Source: Sinorhizobium terangae (GTDB lineage: Bacteria; Pseudomonadota; Alphaproteobacteria; Rhizobiales; Rhizobiaceae). Taken from it: DNA of 64,000 bases. The stretch is taken from positions 1 to 64,000 of the forward strand of contig NZ_WITC01000121.1 in the NCBI RefSeq assembly GCF_009601505.1, written 5' to 3'. Shown here one piece after another: positions 1-9,086 of the stretch (position 1 is its first letter; each line of letters starts with the position of its first letter). Under the pieces are notes generated by a model that saw only the letters and a list, made by a program, of their open reading frames with translations, did not search any database and was not told where the DNA came from. The position numbers and the translations under genes were made by a program.

Positions 1-434
1 GTGAAGTTCGCAAAGGTCGAGCAGCCCATATAGTGGTGCAGCTTCTCCCCGTTGAGCGAAAACCGCGAGGTGCCGTCCGGCATGACGCCCTGGCCCTGGG
101 TGGCGCGGATGGCGGTGCACAGATTGGTCTTGCGGCTGAGGCAGGACGGGCAGGCGCGGCATTCCGGGGTGTAGAGCGGAATGACGTGGTCGCCCTTCTT
201 CACGCTGGTGACGCCGGGGCCGACGTCGACGACGATACCGGCGCCCTCGTGGCCGAGGATCGCCGGGAACAGCCCTTCCGGGTCGGCACCGGAGAGGGTG
301 AAATCATCGGTGTGGCAGATGCCGGTCGCCTTCACCTCGACCAGCACCTCGCCGGCGCGGGGGCCTTCGAGCTGAACCGTCATGATTTCCAGAGGTTTGC
401 CGGCCTGAGTGGCGACGGCGGCGCGTACGTCCAT
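1..434 (-). CDS. S-(hydroxymethyl)glutathione dehydrogenase / class III alcohol dehydrogenase, N-terminal part (cut by window edge)
   Basis: Zinc-dependent medium-chain dehydrogenase that oxidises S-hydroxymethylglutathione in formaldehyde detoxification, using NAD in the cytoplasm. The 144 visible codons carry the catalytic-zinc Cys in GICHTDD, the GHEGAG motif around the zinc His/Glu, and the four structural-zinc cysteines in the PECRACPSC...NLC segment. The stretch [15 protein letters not shown] is typical of class III enzymes rather than ordinary ethanol dehydrogenases. The start is supported by GGGAG about 7 bases upstream of ATG. The remaining two thirds, including the Rossmann domain, lie outside the window. 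Family assignment is firm; the exact paralogue name is not. Confidence 0.9.
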   Translation of the reverse strand, partial: MDVRAAVATQAGKPLEIMTVQLEGPRAGEVLVEVKATGICHTDDFTLSGADPEGLFPAILGHEGAGIVVDVGPGVTSVKKGDHVIPLYTPECRACPSCLSRKTNLCTAIRATQGQGVMPDGTSRFSLNGEKLHHYMGCSTFANF

Positions 435-574
435 GTCTCTTCTCCCTTGTAAATGCTTGCTGGCAGCGGCCCGATAGTCAGCATTGTGGCAGTCGGTGCG
501 CTAAGCTGGAATCGGCGATAAGTTATTCTACTACGTTAATTGGACTGCGGGCGGAAAACGCGCTTCGGCGTCGC

Positions 575-982
575 TTACCGTCTTGGACGAGTGGTCCGAT
601 GGATGCGATCGAGTTCCGCTTCGAGCGCGGCGATGGCCTCGCCGGCCTGAGCGTGCAGTTTCTTGACAAGATCGAGTTGGTCCCGGAGTGCCTCCGTCGA
701 GCCTATGGCGGCATCGTCGTCAGGGGCGCGGCCGATGCCGGCGATCAGCCAGGCTGGAGTGACACCCAGCACGCCAGCAAGCATGAAGAGGCGATTGGTG
801 CGAGGTTCGGCACGGTCTCGTTCCCATGCCGCAACGGTTTCGCAGCGTACGCCAAGCCGATCCGCCAGTTCCGTCATGGAAAGATTCGCGGCGTCACGCG
901 CTCTCCAGATGCGTCCCCCAAGCGTGTCGCCGTCTCCTGTTTCGCGAAGACGCGCGATCATGGTTTCGGTGGACAAGCGCAT
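575..982 (-). CDS. XRE-family helix-turn-helix transcriptional regulator
   Basis: A 135-residue predicted DNA-binding protein. A Cro/CI-type HTH spans about residues 20-70 (LSMTELADRLGV, then ETVAAWERDRAEPR, the usual recognition-helix region), followed by a short C-terminal helix rich in Leu/Ala/Glu (DLVKKLHAQAGEAIAALEAE) that could mediate dimerisation. A longer reading from an ATG 30 bases upstream is open, but AAGGAG lies just before the internal ATG at 982, so I take that one. It follows the divergently placed EamA gene by a 224-base gap. The regulated genes are not evident; autoregulation or control of the neighbouring transporter is only a guess. Confidence 0.8.
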   Translation of the reverse strand: MRLSTETMIARLRETGDGDTLGGRIWRARDAANLSMTELADRLGVRCETVAAWERDRAEPRTNRLFMLAGVLGVTPAWLIAGIGRAPDDDAAIGSTEALRDQLDLVKKLHAQAGEAIAALEAELDRIHRTTRPRR

Positions 983-1206
983 GGCATTCTCCTTTGGCGC
1001 GGGTGCGTTCAAGGGGCCCGGATGGTTGCCGGAAGCGCCCCTGGCTTCCGGCTGCGGGGCGAGTTGAAATCAGCTTATAGGCATTGCGGTGTCGACGGAC
1101 CACCTCGGAACGTCAAAAACGCGGTCAAATGCGGCTCACTATCAGTCGCATGTTGAAACCTTGCCGAAACGAGCTAAGTTTCGGCCCCGACATTGGAAAT
1201 CTGCCC

Positions 1207-2145
1207 GTGAACGAATATGCCCCAGCGGCCGTGGCGCCGCACAATCCCATTATGCGCGGCGTGGCGATCATGCTCTTCGCCATGCTCATCCTGCCCTGCA
1301 TGGATGCGATTGCGAAATATATGGCGGTCTATGAGGGCATGTCGCCCGGGCAAGTGACCTTCTACCGCTTCTTCTTTCAACTTGTATCGACGGCGCCATT
1401 GTTGCTCTCGGCGGGCGGGCTGCGGGCGTTTTATCCGAAGCGGCTCTGGCCGAACATTCTTCGCGGCGTATTGCTCGCGGCGGCGGCGCTCTTTTTCTTC
1501 GTTTCAGTGAAATACATGCCGCTCGCGGACGTGTTCGCCATCTACTTCGTGGAGCCGTTCATCCTGACTTGCCTTTCAGCGCTGCTCCTGCGCGAGAGGG
1601 TGGGATGGCGTCGATGGTCGGCGATCGCAGTCGGCTTCGGCGGCGCAATGGTTGTCATCCAGCCGAGCTTTGCCGTGTTCGGCCTGACGTCCTTGCTGCC
1701 GGTCGCCTGCGCCTTCCTCTTTGCCTGTTACCTCTTCCTGAACCGCGCTGTTGGCAGCGCCGATCCGCCACTGACGATGCAGACGATCGCCGGCATAGGC
1801 GGCACGCTGTTCATGGCGGCAGTGATCGCCGTCGGCAATGGATTGGGCGCCGCCGACTTCGAACCGTCACTGCCGCAATCGGCGCTCGGATGGGTGCTCG
1901 TTATTGCGCTCGGGACCATTTCGGGCTGGGGCCATCTCCTTGTCGTCAAGGCATTTCAGGCAGCGCCGATATCGCTTCTTGCACCATTCCATTACTTCGA
2001 AATCGTCTCGGCTACGGCGCTCGGCTATATCGTGTTCGGCGACTTTCCGACACCATCGAAGTGGCTCGGCATTCTCGTGATCGTCGCGTCCGGGCTGTAC
2101 ATCATATGGCGGGAGCGGCAGGCGCAGAAGCAAAAGCGAGCGTAA
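1207..2145 (+). CDS. EamA/DMT-superfamily transporter
   Basis: A 312-residue inner-membrane protein with about ten hydrophobic segments arranged as two EamA repeats. The first begins around MRGVAIMLFAMLILPCMDAI and the second around the segment ALGWVLVIALGTISGWGHLL. The ending TPSKWLGILVIVASGLYII followed by a basic tail is usual for the DMT superfamily. Substrate cannot be told from sequence; relatives export metabolites or amino acids, and similar rhizobial proteins are often annotated S-adenosylmethionine-uptake-like. The start is uncertain: I use GTG at 1207, but the frame is open to 1084 and an ATG at 1252 begins just before the first membrane segment. Confidence 0.8.
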   Translation: MNEYAPAAVAPHNPIMRGVAIMLFAMLILPCMDAIAKYMAVYEGMSPGQVTFYRFFFQLVSTAPLLLSAGGLRAFYPKRLWPNILRGVLLAAAALFFFVSVKYMPLADVFAIYFVEPFILTCLSALLLRERVGWRRWSAIAVGFGGAMVVIQPSFAVFGLTSLLPVACAFLFACYLFLNRAVGSADPPLTMQTIAGIGGTLFMAAVIAVGNGLGAADFEPSLPQSALGWVLVIALGTISGWGHLLVVKAFQAAPISLLAPFHYFEIVSATALGYIVFGDFPTPSKWLGILVIVASGLYIIWRERQAQKQKRA

Positions 2146-2197
2146 GTTTCGCCGGCCACCATACAGATATGACGAATTATGCGACGGGCGGCCGGAT

Positions 2198-2944
2198 TCA
2201 GGCCGAGGGAGCCAAGGGTTGGAGACTGTCGCTATCGACGCGCGTCGGTCCAAAGACCGATTCGAATGCCTCCCTAAGCCGGATATCGACGTCGGGCATC
2301 ATGACCGGCAGGCCAAGATCGACCAAGCTGGTGACACCGTAGCCGCGGATGCCGCAGGGCACGATACCGCCGAAGTGATCGAGGTCCGGATCGACATTCA
2401 GCGCGAAGCCATGAAAGCTCACCCATTTGCGGAGCCGGATGCCGATAGCAGCGATCTTATCCTCGGCCGCCGATCCGTCCGGCAATGGCGGCCTTTCCGG
2501 GCGACGCACCCATACGCCCACCCGGTCCTCGCGGCGTTCGCCTTTGACGTTCATCGAATCGAGAGTGGTGATAATGACTGCCTCGAGCGCTGCGACAAAG
2601 GCGCGCACATCCTGCCGGCGGCGCTTTAGGTCAAGCATGACATAGACGACCCGCTGACCCGGACCGTGATAGGTATATTCGCCGCCCCGGCCAGTCGCAA
2701 AGACAGGGAAACGGTCTGGCATCACCAGGTCTGAGGCCTCGGCGCTTGTACCCGCCGTATAAAGAGGCGGGTGCTCGACCAGCCAGACCAATTCGTCCGC
2801 CGTGCCGGCGGCAATTGCCGCGGCTTCCCGTTCCATGGTTTCGACCGCCTGTGGATAGTCGACGAGGGACGGGGCAATGCGCCAGCGCACCGCAGGCGAT
2901 CCTGGCGGTGCAAACATGGTTTGATCGAGATTGTCGCGCTGCAT
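2198..2944 (-). CDS. lipB: Octanoyl-[acyl-carrier-protein]:protein N-octanoyltransferase LipB
   Basis: Transfers octanoate from acyl carrier protein to lipoyl-domain lysines, the first step of de novo protein lipoylation in the cytoplasm. The 248-residue protein has the family landmarks: [14 protein letters not shown], the [12 protein letters not shown] motif, the catalytic Lys in [18 protein letters not shown] and the acyl-accepting Cys in [14 protein letters not shown]. The start at 2944 has AGGAAT about 10 bases upstream; the frame runs open to 3349 but that stretch crosses the tRNA gene. Its partner LipA and the lipoylated pyruvate dehydrogenase subunits are encoded about 55 kb away in this same window. 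Confidence 0.95.
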   Translation of the reverse strand: MQRDNLDQTMFAPPGSPAVRWRIAPSLVDYPQAVETMEREAAAIAAGTADELVWLVEHPPLYTAGTSAEASDLVMPDRFPVFATGRGGEYTYHGPGQRVVYVMLDLKRRRQDVRAFVAALEAVIITTLDSMNVKGERREDRVGVWVRRPERPPLPDGSAAEDKIAAIGIRLRKWVSFHGFALNVDPDLDHFGGIVPCGIRGYGVTSLVDLGLPVMMPDVDIRLREAFESVFGPTRVDSDSLQPLAPSA

Positions 2945-3136
2945 GTGGCCGTATTCCTGGTTTTCCGCCTCCGTACATGGGATGGCGCGGGCCAAGAGTC
3001 CAGCATTTCCAGTGCTTCGCGAGGGGGCTGTTGAAATAGTTTCTTTTCTCGTCAAAATTCTGTCGTCTTGCCCTTGTGCACCCCAAAGGCTTTTGCTACA
3101 TGCAGCCCCGCCGACGCAATCGGCACCTACCACGAT

Positions 3137-3221
3137 GCGGTCGTGGCGGAATTGGTAGACGCGCAGCGTTGAGGTCGCTGTGGGGCAACCCGTGGAAGTT
3201 CGAGTCTTCTCGACCGCACCA
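3137..3221 (+). tRNA. tRNA-Leu (anticodon GAG)
   Basis: Cloverleaf read by eye. Acceptor GCGGTCG pairs with CGACCGC, followed by discriminator A and an encoded CCA. The D-arm contains GGCGGAATTGGTAGACGC, the anticodon stem GCAGCG/CGCTG(T) encloses the loop TTGAGGT with anticodon GAG, and the T-loop reads GTTCGAGTC. The long variable arm (GGGGCAACCC) marks a type II tRNA, consistent with leucine. It lies between lipB and the prkA region and is followed at once by a terminator. Confidence 0.96.
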
Positions 3222-3239
3222 AATTGAGAGTTAAAAAGC

Positions 3240-3271
3240 CCCCGTAACCGTTCGGTTCTACGGGGTTTTTT
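3240..3271 (+). terminator. Rho-independent terminator of the tRNA-Leu gene
   Basis: CCCCGTA ... TACGGGG stem, extended by ACC/GGT around a small loop, then six consecutive T. It starts about 20 bases after the tRNA 3' end. Confidence 0.85.
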
Positions 3272-3298
3272 ATTTCCGGGCGTCGAGTTGCATGCACT

Positions 3299-3402
3299 AC
3301 CGCATGCTTCCTTAAAGCGGGATCGATTTAAGGCCAAATCATGCAGCAACTCAAAGCTCTACAGCGACCTTTGCGCGTCTGATTAGGCGCGCGGCGCTGT
3401 AG
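3299..3402 (+). repeat. Interspersed mosaic element (RIME-like), copy 1
   Basis: First of nine copies of a roughly 105-bp intergenic element. It opens with GCATGCTTCCTTAAA, has an AT-rich imperfect palindrome (TTAAA...TTTAAGG), a core ATGCAGCAA(C/T)TCAAAG, and ends in a GC-rich cruciform whose outer arms are ACAGCG and CGCTGT around GCGCG(T)-type inner arms. Orientation here is called plus. Confidence 0.85.
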
Positions 3403-3995
3403 TATCCTAGATCCGGTACCGCCGCGAGCCGCTGCAGGACGCCACTCGCATTTCGCGCTGGAAGATTAAAACGAACGCCTTCGGTAGCACCCGCGACCAA
3501 AATGCCATATTGTGTTGCTAACGAGAGCCATCAAGCGGCGTCGCCGACGCAAGTTTACGAGCGAGCGAGTGGGGCCGCCGCCGCGCTGTGCCAGATCTGG
3601 CCATGGGGTCTCTGCAGCATTTTCCGCCCGGCCCGAATGCGGGCCACGGAGACGAAGGCGAGTTGTGTTTCGCCCGCGCACGGGTTCTGTGGGACCTTGC
3701 CGCGGTAGAAAAAGCCGTTCGTCGCAAAATCGGAAAAGTAGCCAGAGGCTGGACGCGAATCCGCTTCGCCATCGCGGAATTGTGAAAAGCGGCCAATATG
3801 ATGGGGTGACAGAGCGGCGAACCTGCTGCATGATTTCTTATATCCGATTCGACTTTACGGATAAGACCTGTAGCAATTCAAAGTATTACGGTGCCCGTCG
3901 CGCCATTTTGAAAGCGCCGTGCGCCGTGCCGCAAAGGCGGGTGCTCACCGTTGGCCACTGCTTCGGCATCCGCCTGCTAAACCGCAACTTATTGA
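3403..3995. other. Gene-poor gap before the prkA promoter
   Basis: About 590 bases with no gene I can support. Several short overlapping frames are open on both strands but none shows a family motif, a good ribosome-binding site or consistent third-position GC. A degraded copy of the mosaic element is recognisable around 3868-3940 (TAGCAATTCAAAGT followed by a run of GCGCC/GGCGC blocks). The rest may be decayed coding sequence or leader DNA. Confidence 0.5.
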
Positions 3996-4020
3996 GGAAC
4001 TTTGGAGGCAGGAAACAGTT
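3996..4020 (+). promoter_or_regulatory. Putative general-stress (RpoE2/EcfG-type) promoter of prkA
   Basis: GGAAC at 3996-4000, exactly 18 bases, then TT at 4019-4020. This matches the GGAAC-N18/19-TT consensus known for Sinorhizobium RpoE2. It lies 66 bases before the prkA start. The same spacing recurs at two other loci in the window. Confidence 0.6.
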
Positions 4021-4085
4021 CACTGTAAGCAGGGAGCCAACAGGCAGCGAACCCGTCTCGGTTGACCGGCCTCCCGCGGGAGAGC

Positions 4086-6038
4086 ATGATGACAAGGAGT
4101 GAATCTGACGTCTTCGATCTCTTTTCAGAGATCTATACGAGTGCAGCGCAGGAAGAGATAAGTCTGCAAGAATATCTCCTCGCCTGCCGCGACGACAAGA
4201 GTATGTACGCCACCGCGCAAGAGCGCATGGTGGAGGCCATCGGAGAGCCGAACCTCATCGATACGAGCGCGGACGAACGGCTCGGGCGAATCTTCGCCAA
4301 TCGAACGATCAAGATCTATCCCTCATTCTCTGACTTCTATGGCATGGAGGATACGATCGAGCGGATCGTCGGCTATTTCCGCTATGCCGCGCAGGGCCTC
4401 GAAGAGCGCAAGCAAATTCTCTACCTACTTGGGCCGGTTGGCGGCGGCAAATCTTCGTTGGCGGAGCGGCTCAAGAAGCTTATGGAAGCGCGCCCCATCT
4501 ACACTTTGATGGTCAACGGCAAGATCAGCCCCGTCTTCGAATCCCCGCTCGGTCTGTTCCATCCGGAGCGCATGGCCGATCTTCTTGAGGACAAGTATGG
4601 AATCGCCAGACGGCGGCTCACCGGTCTGATCTCGCCTTGGGCGGCCAAGCGGCTGGACGAAGTCGGCGGCGACATTTCGAAATTCAGCGTCGTCAAACTG
4701 ATGCCATCCCGCTTGCGCCAGATCGGCATCGCGAAGACCGAGCCCGGCGACGAAAACAACCAGGATGTCTCCTCGCTTGTCGGCAAGGTCGATATCCGCC
4801 AGCTCGAAAACTACAGCCAGGCCGATCCGGACGCTTATTCCTACAGCGGCGGCCTGAACCGCACCACACAGGGGCTGCTTGAATTCGTGGAGATGTTCAA
4901 GGCGCCGATCAAGGTCCTCCACCCGCTGCTGACGGCGACCCAGGAAGGCAATTACAACGGCACCGAGAATTTCGGCGCGTTTCCCTACCAGGGCACCGTT
5001 CTCGCGCATTCCAACGAATCCGAGTGGCTTCAGTTCAAGAACAACAAGAACAATGAGGCATTCCTCGACCGCATTCTGGTGGTCAAGGTGCCCTATTGCC
5101 TGCGCGTAACCGAAGAGAAGCTGATCTACGAGAAGCTCCTTCGCGAAAGTGAGTTGGTCGACAATCCTTGCGCGCCCGAAGTTCTGGAGTGCTTGAGCCG
5201 GTTCACGGTGTCGACCCGCCTTGCTCCGCATGAGAACTCGCCGCTTTACACGAAGATGCGGGTCTATGACGGCGAGAACCTGAAGGACACCGATCCGAAG
5301 GCAAAGTCGGTGCAGGAATATCGTGATGCGGCCGGCGTCGACGAGGGCATGACGGGCGTCAGCACCCGCTTTGCCTTCAAGGTGCTGTCGGAGACCTTCA
5401 ACTATGACACCAAGGAGGTCGCCGCCGATCCCGTGCACCTGATGTACATCATGGAGCAGGCGATCAAACGCGAACAGTTTCCGAAGGAAATCGAGGCAAG
5501 CTATCTCGACTTCATCAAGTCGGAATTGGCCACGCGCTATGCCGAATTCATTGGCCATGAGATCCAGAAAGCCTATCTGGAATCCTATAGCGAATACGGC
5601 CAGAACCTGTTCGACCGATATATTGCCTACGCCGATGCGTGGCTCGAGGACCAGGACTTCAAGGATCCGGACACCGGACAGATCCTCAATCGGAAGGTTC
5701 TCGACAGCGAGCTGTCGCAGATCGAAAAGCCGGCGGGCATCGCCAATCCCAAGGACTTCCGCAACGAGGTCGTGAAGTTCACGTTGCGTGCCCGCGCCAA
5801 GAACAGCGGCCGCAATCCCTCGTGGACGAGCTATGAAAAGCTGCGCGAAGTCATCGAAAAGCGTATGTTCGGTCAGGTCGAGGATCTGCTGCCTGTCATT
5901 AGTTTCGGCTCCAAGAAGGACAGCGCCACCGAAAAGCAGCATGCCGAGTTCGTCCAGCGCATGATTGAGCGCGGATACACTGAACGCCAGGTTCGGCGGC
6001 TCGTCGATTGGTACATGCGAGTGAATAAGGCAGGCTAA
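4086..6038 (+). CDS. prkA: PrkA-family serine protein kinase (YeaG)
   Basis: A 650-residue cytoplasmic AAA+/kinase-like protein of the PrkA/YeaG family, which acts with YeaH and SpoVR homologues in stationary-phase and stress physiology. The P-loop GPVGGGKSS is at residues 116-124 within the N-terminal PrkA AAA domain. The C-terminal domain ends with the conserved RMIERGYTERQVRRLVDWYM. Length is normal for the family (about 640-650). ATG at 4086 is preceded by GGGAG; a second ATG follows directly. It is first in a three-gene set (26 then 2 bases between genes) behind a GGAAC-N18-TT promoter, so transcription by the general stress sigma factor is likely. Natural kinase substrates are poorly defined for this family. 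Confidence 0.95.
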   Translation: MMTRSESDVFDLFSEIYTSAAQEEISLQEYLLACRDDKSMYATAQERMVEAIGEPNLIDTSADERLGRIFANRTIKIYPSFSDFYGMEDTIERIVGYFRYAAQGLEERKQILYLLGPVGGGKSSLAERLKKLMEARPIYTLMVNGKISPVFESPLGLFHPERMADLLEDKYGIARRRLTGLISPWAAKRLDEVGGDISKFSVVKLMPSRLRQIGIAKTEPGDENNQDVSSLVGKVDIRQLENYSQADPDAYSYSGGLNRTTQGLLEFVEMFKAPIKVLHPLLTATQEGNYNGTENFGAFPYQGTVLAHSNESEWLQFKNNKNNEAFLDRILVVKVPYCLRVTEEKLIYEKLLRESELVDNPCAPEVLECLSRFTVSTRLAPHENSPLYTKMRVYDGENLKDTDPKAKSVQEYRDAAGVDEGMTGVSTRFAFKVLSETFNYDTKEVAADPVHLMYIMEQAIKREQFPKEIEASYLDFIKSELATRYAEFIGHEIQKAYLESYSEYGQNLFDRYIAYADAWLEDQDFKDPDTGQILNRKVLDSELSQIEKPAGIANPKDFRNEVVKFTLRARAKNSGRNPSWTSYEKLREVIEKRMFGQVEDLLPVISFGSKKDSATEKQHAEFVQRMIERGYTERQVRRLVDWYMRVNKAG

Positions 6039-6063
6039 TGATGCGTACGTTGGGGGTTTGCCA

Positions 6064-7389
6064 ATGCCGAATTTCATCGATCGTCGCCTTAATCCGAAGG
6101 ACAGGAGCCTCGGCAACCGGCGGCGTTTTCTGAAACGGGCGCGGGAAGAGCTGAAACGGACGATCAAGGAACAGATCAAAGCAGGCAAGATCGCGGACGT
6201 CGATGCGGAGCACCGTGTTCCCATGCCCGAGCGTGGCGTCGGCGAGCCATCCTTCCAGCCATCCCCGACCACCGGCGAGAGACAGTATGTTCTGCCCGGC
6301 AATCATGAATTCTCGCCGGGTGATCGCCTCCCGAAACCAAGCGCGCGCGGCGGCGCCTCAGGCAAGGGGGCGGGAACGGGTGAGAGCGAAGACGACTTCC
6401 AGTTCGTGCTGTCGCGCGACGAAGTCCTCGATCTCTTTTTCGAGGATCTCGAACTCCCCGACATGGTGAAGCTCAATCTCAAGGAATCCGTCGCGTTCAA
6501 GCCTCGTCGGGCCGGTTTTGCGACGTCGGGTTCGCCCACGAACATCAATGTGGGGCGCACGATGCGCAACAGCTATGGCCGCCGCATCGCGCTGCGGAGG
6601 CCTAGTCGTGCGGACGTCGCCGCGGTCGCCGACGAACTTGCCAAGCTGCAGGCGGAATCGAATACGAGTGGCGCCCACCAGAAACGCATCGAGGCGTTGC
6701 GCGAGGAACTGGACAAGCTGGAGCGCCGCCGTCGCCGCATTGCCTATGTCGATCCGGTCGACATCCGCTTCAATCGCTTCGAGCCCCAGCCGCTGCCGAA
6801 TGCAAGCGCCGTGATGTTCTGCCTCATGGATGTCTCTGCCTCGATGGGCGAGCGGGAGAAGGATCTGGCCAAGCGCTTCTTCGTCCTCCTGCATCTCTTC
6901 CTCAAGCGGCGCTACAAGCGCATAGACATCGTCTTCATTCGCCACACCGATGAGGCGGGCGAGGTCGACGAGAACACATTTTTCTACAGCAAGCAGAGCG
7001 GCGGCACGGTTGTTTCCACGGCCATCGAGGAGATGCTCCGCATCATTGAAGAGCGCTATCCGGCGCGCGAATGGAACATTTACGCGGCTCAGGCCTCCGA
7101 CGGGGAAAACAGCGCCGGGGACTCGGACCTTTGCGTTTCGCTTCTCCACCGGCAGGTGATGCGCCTTTGCCAATATTATGCCTATGTTGAAATCATAGAT
7201 GAGCGCGAGACGGAGATTTTCGGTACGACCGACAATGGTACGTCCCTCTGGCGTGCCTATCGCACGGTCGACAGCGAATGGTCGAACTTCCAGATGACCC
7301 GCATTGCGAGACCGTCGGATATCTATCCGGTTTTCCGGAAGCTGTTCGCACGGCAGCCAACCATGCAACTGCGCACTGAAAGGCGATAG
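6064..7389 (+). CDS. YeaH/YhbH-family protein (DUF444), VWA-like
   Basis: A 441-residue protein of the DUF444 family, which nearly always sits between prkA and spoVR. The N-terminus is basic (FIDRRLNPKDRSLGNRRRF), residues about 60-110 are low-complexity Pro/Gly, and the C-terminal half has a von Willebrand A-like fold with the MIDAS-type motif MDVSASM followed by KRFFVLLHLFLKRRY. A coiled stretch (about 195-230) precedes the VWA part. The ATG at 6064 has GGGGG about 8 bases upstream. It probably acts as a binding partner of PrkA; the molecular role is not established. Confidence 0.93.
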   Translation: MPNFIDRRLNPKDRSLGNRRRFLKRAREELKRTIKEQIKAGKIADVDAEHRVPMPERGVGEPSFQPSPTTGERQYVLPGNHEFSPGDRLPKPSARGGASGKGAGTGESEDDFQFVLSRDEVLDLFFEDLELPDMVKLNLKESVAFKPRRAGFATSGSPTNINVGRTMRNSYGRRIALRRPSRADVAAVADELAKLQAESNTSGAHQKRIEALREELDKLERRRRRIAYVDPVDIRFNRFEPQPLPNASAVMFCLMDVSASMGEREKDLAKRFFVLLHLFLKRRYKRIDIVFIRHTDEAGEVDENTFFYSKQSGGTVVSTAIEEMLRIIEERYPAREWNIYAAQASDGENSAGDSDLCVSLLHRQVMRLCQYYAYVEIIDERETEIFGTTDNGTSLWRAYRTVDSEWSNFQMTRIARPSDIYPVFRKLFARQPTMQLRTERR

Positions 7390-7391
7390 GA

Positions 7392-8939
7392 ATGCCAAAG
7401 GGCGCAGCCTCAAATCTTCTGTTTCGCGATTCCGATTGGAACTTCGAGACGCTGTCGCGCACCTATGATGCGATCGAAACGATCGCGCTGGATGAACTCC
7501 TGCTCGACGTTTATCCGAACCAGCTCGAGATCATCTCCTCCGAGCAGATGCTCGACGCCTATTCTTCTGTAGGGATGCCGCTGATGTACCAGCACTGGTC
7601 CTTCGGCAAGCGTTTCGTTTTCGAGGAACACCTCTACCGCAAGGGTCGCCGCGGCCTTGCCTATGAATTGGTCATCAACTCCAATCCTTGCATCACCTAC
7701 CTGATGGAGGAGAACACCATGGCCATGCAGGCCCTGGTGACGGCGCACGCAGCCTTTGGCCACAATCACTTTTTCAAGAACAACTACCTGTTCCAGCAGT
7801 GGACTGACGCCAGCGCCATCTTGAGCTATATGGAGTTTGCCAAGAAATATATCGCCAAATGCGAGGAGCGCTACGGAACGTCCGAAGTCGAGGTCATTCT
7901 CGATTCCGCCCACGCACTTATGGATCAAGGCGTCTTCCGATATCGTCGTCCACCGCGGCTTTCGTCCGAGAAGGAACGGGAGCGTGCCCGCGAGCGACTT
8001 GAATACGAAGAGCAGACCTACAGCGATCTCTGGAGAACGCTCCCGCCCTCACCGGACGGACACGGATCCAAGGAGGCCGAGCGCGACGCTTCGGAGCGGA
8101 AGAAGGAACTCAACCTGCCCGAAGAAAACCTGCTCTATTTCCTCGAAAAGACGAGCCTGATCCTGGAACCCTGGCAGCGGGAACTCCTGCGTATCGTGCG
8201 GGTCATCGCCCAGTACTTCTATCCGCAACGGCAGACGAAGGTGATGAACGAGGGCTGTGCGACCTTCGTGCACTACACGATCATGAACAGGCTTTTCGAT
8301 CAGGGCAGGATCAGCGAAGGCTCCATGCTGGAGATGCTCCACAGCCACTCCAACGTGGTCTTTCAGCCGTCTTTCGACGACCCGCGCTTTCCCGGCATCA
8401 ATCCCTATGCGCTGGGATTTGCAATGATGCAGGATATCCAGCGCGTCTGCACCGATCCGACGCCGGAAGATCGTGATTGGTTTCCCGAGATCGCCGGCAG
8501 CGGCAAATGGCGGGAGACGCTGATCGACGCCTGGGCGAACCATCGCGACGAATCCTTCATCCTGCAATATCTGAGCCCTGCGTTAATCCGCAAATTCAGG
8601 TTGTTCCTGCTGACGGACGAGGCCGGCGACAACTACTGCGAGGTCGCCTCGATCCATAATGAGCGCGGCTACGAAACTATACGCACTGCGCTTGCACGCA
8701 GCTATGATGTCGCGGCGAACCAGTCGGACATCCAGGTCGTGGACGTCGATCTCCTGGGCGATCGCCACCTGCGCCTGCAGCACAACGTGAAGAACGGCAT
8801 CCTCTTGGATGAAGCGAGCCGCGACGCCACGCTTCGGCACGTGCGCCATCTTTGGGGGTACGACGTCAGCCTCGCCGGCATTGATGCGGAAACCGACGAC
8901 GTGCTCTATGAGTGCTCGACGGCGCAGGCTTTCGAATAG
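7392..8939 (+). CDS. SpoVR-family protein (YcgB)
   Basis: A 515-residue SpoVR homologue, third gene of the prkA operon, starting 2 bases after the stop of yeaH. Characteristic segments include YQHWSFGKRF, ELVINSNPCITYLMEENT, AHAAFGHNHFFKNN, MNEGCATFVHYTIMN and INPYALGFAMMQDI. SpoVR was named for spore cortex formation in Bacillus but is widespread in bacteria that do not sporulate, including this one. The conserved His/Glu pattern suggests a metal site; the reaction is unknown. No clear intrinsic terminator follows; a degraded mosaic element lies just downstream. Confidence 0.95.
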   Translation: MPKGAASNLLFRDSDWNFETLSRTYDAIETIALDELLLDVYPNQLEIISSEQMLDAYSSVGMPLMYQHWSFGKRFVFEEHLYRKGRRGLAYELVINSNPCITYLMEENTMAMQALVTAHAAFGHNHFFKNNYLFQQWTDASAILSYMEFAKKYIAKCEERYGTSEVEVILDSAHALMDQGVFRYRRPPRLSSEKERERARERLEYEEQTYSDLWRTLPPSPDGHGSKEAERDASERKKELNLPEENLLYFLEKTSLILEPWQRELLRIVRVIAQYFYPQRQTKVMNEGCATFVHYTIMNRLFDQGRISEGSMLEMLHSHSNVVFQPSFDDPRFPGINPYALGFAMMQDIQRVCTDPTPEDRDWFPEIAGSGKWRETLIDAWANHRDESFILQYLSPALIRKFRLFLLTDEAGDNYCEVASIHNERGYETIRTALARSYDVAANQSDIQVVDVDLLGDRHLRLQHNVKNGILLDEASRDATLRHVRHLWGYDVSLAGIDAETDDVLYECSTAQAFE

Positions 8940-8959
8940 ATGGTGTCGTTTGGCACGTC

Positions 8960-9035
8960 ACAGCGGCGCGCGCCGACGTGCAGAATTCGCTGCAGCACTT
9001 TGAATTGCCGCATGATTTTGATTCCGAAGTAACCG
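8960..9035 (-). repeat. Interspersed mosaic element, copy 2 (reverse, degraded)
   Basis: Reverse-oriented remnant: CAGCGGCGCGCG, then GCAGCACTTTGAATTGC and GCATGATTTTGATTCCGA match the inverted core of the family. The outer cruciform arm is eroded. It lies between the convergent spoVR gene and the next minus-strand gene. Confidence 0.7.
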
Positions 9036-9086
9036 TGCGCTAGGGGGCGGAAGCGCTTACGCCGGCATTAACCAGCCGGAGAGCCG

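Noticed and set aside
1112-1140. GGAAC before the EamA transporter gene
   Set aside because: No TT at 18 or 19 bases, so it does not fit the stress-promoter pattern.
3466-3831. Short overlapping frames in the gap before prkA
   Set aside because: Arg-rich, no motif, no ribosome site, and competing frames on both strands.
4425-6302. Long open frame on the minus strand opposite prkA
   Set aside because: It is a high-GC shadow of prkA; no ribosome site, no family motif, and prkA is certain.
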